A stretch of 64,000 nt of DNA from Inonotus obliquus (lineage: Eukaryota > Basidiomycota > Agaricomycetes > Hymenochaetales > Hymenochaetaceae). Positions 61,478 to 64,000 of this stretch are shown in pieces. Both the position numbers and the translations under genes were made by a program. The stretch lies in NCBI GenBank assembly GCA_032164295.1, contig JAJHTX010000006.1, positions 62,001 through 126,000 on the forward strand, written 5' to 3'. A model generated the notes under the pieces. The model did not search any database, was not told where the DNA came from, and worked only from the letters and a program-made list of their open reading frames with translations. Position 1 is the stretch's first letter. Each line of letters opens with the position of its first letter.

Positions 61478-64000
61478 ATGCTATTTCTGTTGTCGTACCT
61501 GGTGACCTCAGCGGCTGCTTCAGCGGTCCCAAGAGCTGTGGACTTCTGTGCTGAAATCGCGGGTCAAAGTTGGGTAGCTCCTAGTGCAGTCCGAGCATGT
61601 TTCGAGTCATTTCCTAGCGACGAGACAATTAAGACAAACGTAGGTCCATTCTTATGAGGAAAACTCTTGCTGATGTTTTCTATTCTCCAAAGATCCTGGA
61701 CGTTGTCGAGAGAACGCTTGCGTTTCATACCTCAGTAAACTACCAGATACAAGCACCAGAACCATTTGCCGATGATGTGCACGAAGACATTCTAGCCGAT
61801 GTAGCGCGGATTCGGAATACAAGCTACCCCTCTGAATTCGCGATGCATGTTGATCTCCAGCGTTCTACAAGGCGCTTGGTGGATGGACATTGCGTTTACC
61901 TTGACCAGTGCTATGACTCCCTCTACGTGACGTATCTGCCTACACCGATAGTTCTCCTTACGGATGAACAGGGCGAGCAAGCCGTTTATATCGCACCTGA
62001 GGCGTTTGAAGTAGCGAGCGACGAGTTTGCGGATCAAATATCTGTGTGGGAGGATGCTCTCCCAGACAGTCTGAGTCTGGAATCGGTGAGTGATTGCAGT
62101 CGAGGAATTGTTGCAGACACGTTACACAGTGTTGACACTCATGTGTCAAGCTATCCGGTGCCAAGGTCCTCGCTATCGATGGCGAAGATCCATTTGTCGC
62201 AGTCAATGCAAACGCTGCGATTGCAGGAACTTATCAAGCTCTTGGTACGCGTCAAAATGCGTGAGTTGCATTCCATATTTGAAAGCTCGCGGACTAAGCA
62301 ATGCATCACTCCCTAAATCAAGATTCTTCTCGAGCTACCAGCGTACCGCCGTAGGATGGAACTACACTTTGGGCCAGTTCGCGCAATTGTCCCTTCCCCT
62401 AATCGACTCCATGGAACTGACTATCCAACGCGTGGATAGAAAGTCAACCGAGACATTCAGTGTGACTAAATTTTTACCTTATCTCGTCTAATACTGATGT
62501 GGCCTGCTGGCTTGGTAGCTGCCTTATCGCTCTCGCTTCGGCGCTGCTTCTGTTCCCTTCACAGATTCCAAAACATTTCGTCGGAACAATTGTGTTGCTA
62601 TCACGGGTACCAACGGTGTCGATGTTTACTCCGGCTCATCAGAAACGGCATTTCATGTGCCAGGAGGTCGATTCGCCCCTCTTCCGGAAATAAGACCGGA
62701 AATAATAAGGGAACATCCGCTTTCGATAGTACTGGATGATAGACCCGACTTTGGAGTCGTCCTGCCGGAACGTCTGCAGCCTTCCAAGCCAATCTCAGGA
62801 TCGGGTGCAGCGCAGTTCTACTTGCTTGACGATGGCAAAACGGGTGTCTTGGCCCTAGGTAGCTTCTCGGCGGCCAGTTTCTCGGATTTACAGACATCGC
62901 TATTGACCGGACTTCAGTCTCTTGTTGAGAGAGGCGCTACACAACTCGTCGTTGACGTGGTGAGTTGGTTACAGTCGTCAACGCTGTTTTCTATTTAAAC
63001 CGGTGTCTATTTAGACCAATAACGGCGGAGGTAAGTGTTCGCCAGGCTGATGATTCGGTCATTGTTGATGTATTTGTTGAAAAAAATAAGGCTTTGTATG
63101 TATTGCCGCAGTAAGTCTGATTTACTCAAACATGTTCGTCTCTACTCTTACAGCTTTCACGTCCTACTCGCCCGTTCTACCCATCGTGCCGCTGTCGTAG
63201 TGGTTGCGTCGCATTGTGAGGAATTTACTTGTCCTTCCCGTGAACACTTACCCATAATATGACGCAGATCGCCGGACCAAAGGATATAACGGAACCGCAA
63301 GCCCTCTTGGACTCAAAAATACGAGCGGGGCCACTGGCGCAGCTGATCGTCGAGCGCATTGTGGAGGGTGCCGATCCGCAGCAAGCCCTCTGGTACAACC
63401 CATTGCAATGGAACTATGCAAACAATACTCCAATACCGGGAGATGTCAACTGGTTGGCGAACCCAGTACGCTCAGTGATAAATGGGCGTGATGATGCGTT
63501 TAGTGAGCGGTACGTTCGGTCTTCTTGGCTGTTGCCAGACAGCATTTTACTCAAATGCTTACAACTCGTCGCATTCATCATCCGACACGTTTCTGAATGA
63601 TGATTCTGGCGCCACCAGCCTTGGTCAGGAGTGTCAACCATTCGATATATCTCCACCGAGTGAACCTCTCTTTGATCCGACTGAAGTTGTCATTGTTAGC
63701 AACGGCAGGTACGAACGCGTCTCCCAAATTTCCCGCTACATCACTTATTTCCGTCGCGAACTAGATGTGGGAGTTCATGTGCCCTGTTCTCGGTAAGCAA
63801 CGTACCTATTATTTAGATCATTTATAAACTTGCATTCAACTCACATGATGATCAGATCACTATGCATAAGCTGGAAGGCTCGAAAACAGTCGTCGTTGGA
63901 GGTAAGAATGACGTCCCACAGCAATATGCCGGTGTGGTGGGTGGCCAGTCACTTGACTTCTCCGGAATAGACTCGCAAGTCAAGGTAAGAAATATCACAA
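61478..64000 (+). CDS. Secreted S41-family (CPAF/UstP-like) peptidase, 5' part
   Basis: Starts at ATG 61478 with a signal peptide (MLFLLSYLVTSAAASAVPRA) and runs past the window end. Many exons carry DFCAEIAGQSWVAPSAVRACFESFP, ADVFYSPKILDVVERTLAFH, YLPTPIVLL, GWNYTLGQFAQLSLP and VDVTNNGGG, the last partly from a 16-nt micro-exon at about 63014-63029. Later exons carry LAQLIVERIVE, WYNPLQWNYANNTPI, VVIVSNGRCGSSCALFS (with the S41-type catalytic Ser) and VVVGGKNDVPQQYAGVVGGQ. Fungal S41-like enzymes of this group process secreted or ribosomally made peptides. Substrate unknown. Splice sites between 62080 and 62500 are only approximate. Confidence 0.8.

Noticed and set aside
1..64000. CRISPR arrays, tRNA or rRNA genes
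   Set aside because: No array of identical spaced repeats and no cloverleaf-like sequence was noticed. The organism is a eukaryote.

Overview
This window is nuclear DNA of a filamentous basidiomycete, most likely an agaricomycete. The evidence is genes split by many 50-70 bp introns, a small secreted protein family typical of Agaricomycetes, Cdc6, Mia40, UCHL5 and Emi1 homologues, and a Ty3/gypsy chromodomain retrotransposon. No prokaryotic, tRNA or rRNA genes were seen. Gene models were built by eye from splice sites and protein-family fit.

1-13.5 kb is ordinary gene space. It holds a divergent pair, a flavin-reductase-like protein (-) and a maleylacetate-reductase-type Fe-ADH (+), then sulfite oxidase (-), a decayed coiled-coil/RING-like gene (-), a mitochondrial-type CDF metal transporter (-), a second flavin-reductase paralogue (+) and bleomycin hydrolase (-). 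13.8-18.1 kb holds a direct duplication of a small secreted Cys-rich protein gene. One copy is broken and the other is intact, with two micro-exons. A relic of an esterase lies between them.

18.1-47.6 kb is a nest of transposable elements around one host gene, UCHL5. It contains a 13.97-kb LTR retrotransposon with a self-priming PBS, gag, pol with a chromodomain, three extra ORFs and a 258-codon ORF inside the LTR. It also contains solo LTRs, a split CACTA-like element carrying histidine-kinase and USP7 gene fragments, and about 1.03-kb TIR elements with 7-bp target duplications. Mispaired target duplications, and two elements whose ends now lie 9-17 kb apart, show that about 8-11 kb was inverted by recombination between two opposed LTRs (30962-32544 and 40678-42259). 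The inverted piece carries UCHL5. A predicted membrane protein gene lies just beyond.

47.6-64 kb is gene space again: Emi1/DUF3128, a possible XRCC4-superfamily (PAXX-like) protein, Mia40, three related membrane-anchored alpha/beta-hydrolases (one upstream and two downstream of CDC6), CDC6 with paired MluI cell-cycle boxes, another 1-kb TIR element, and the 5' part of a secreted S41-like peptidase that runs off the end.
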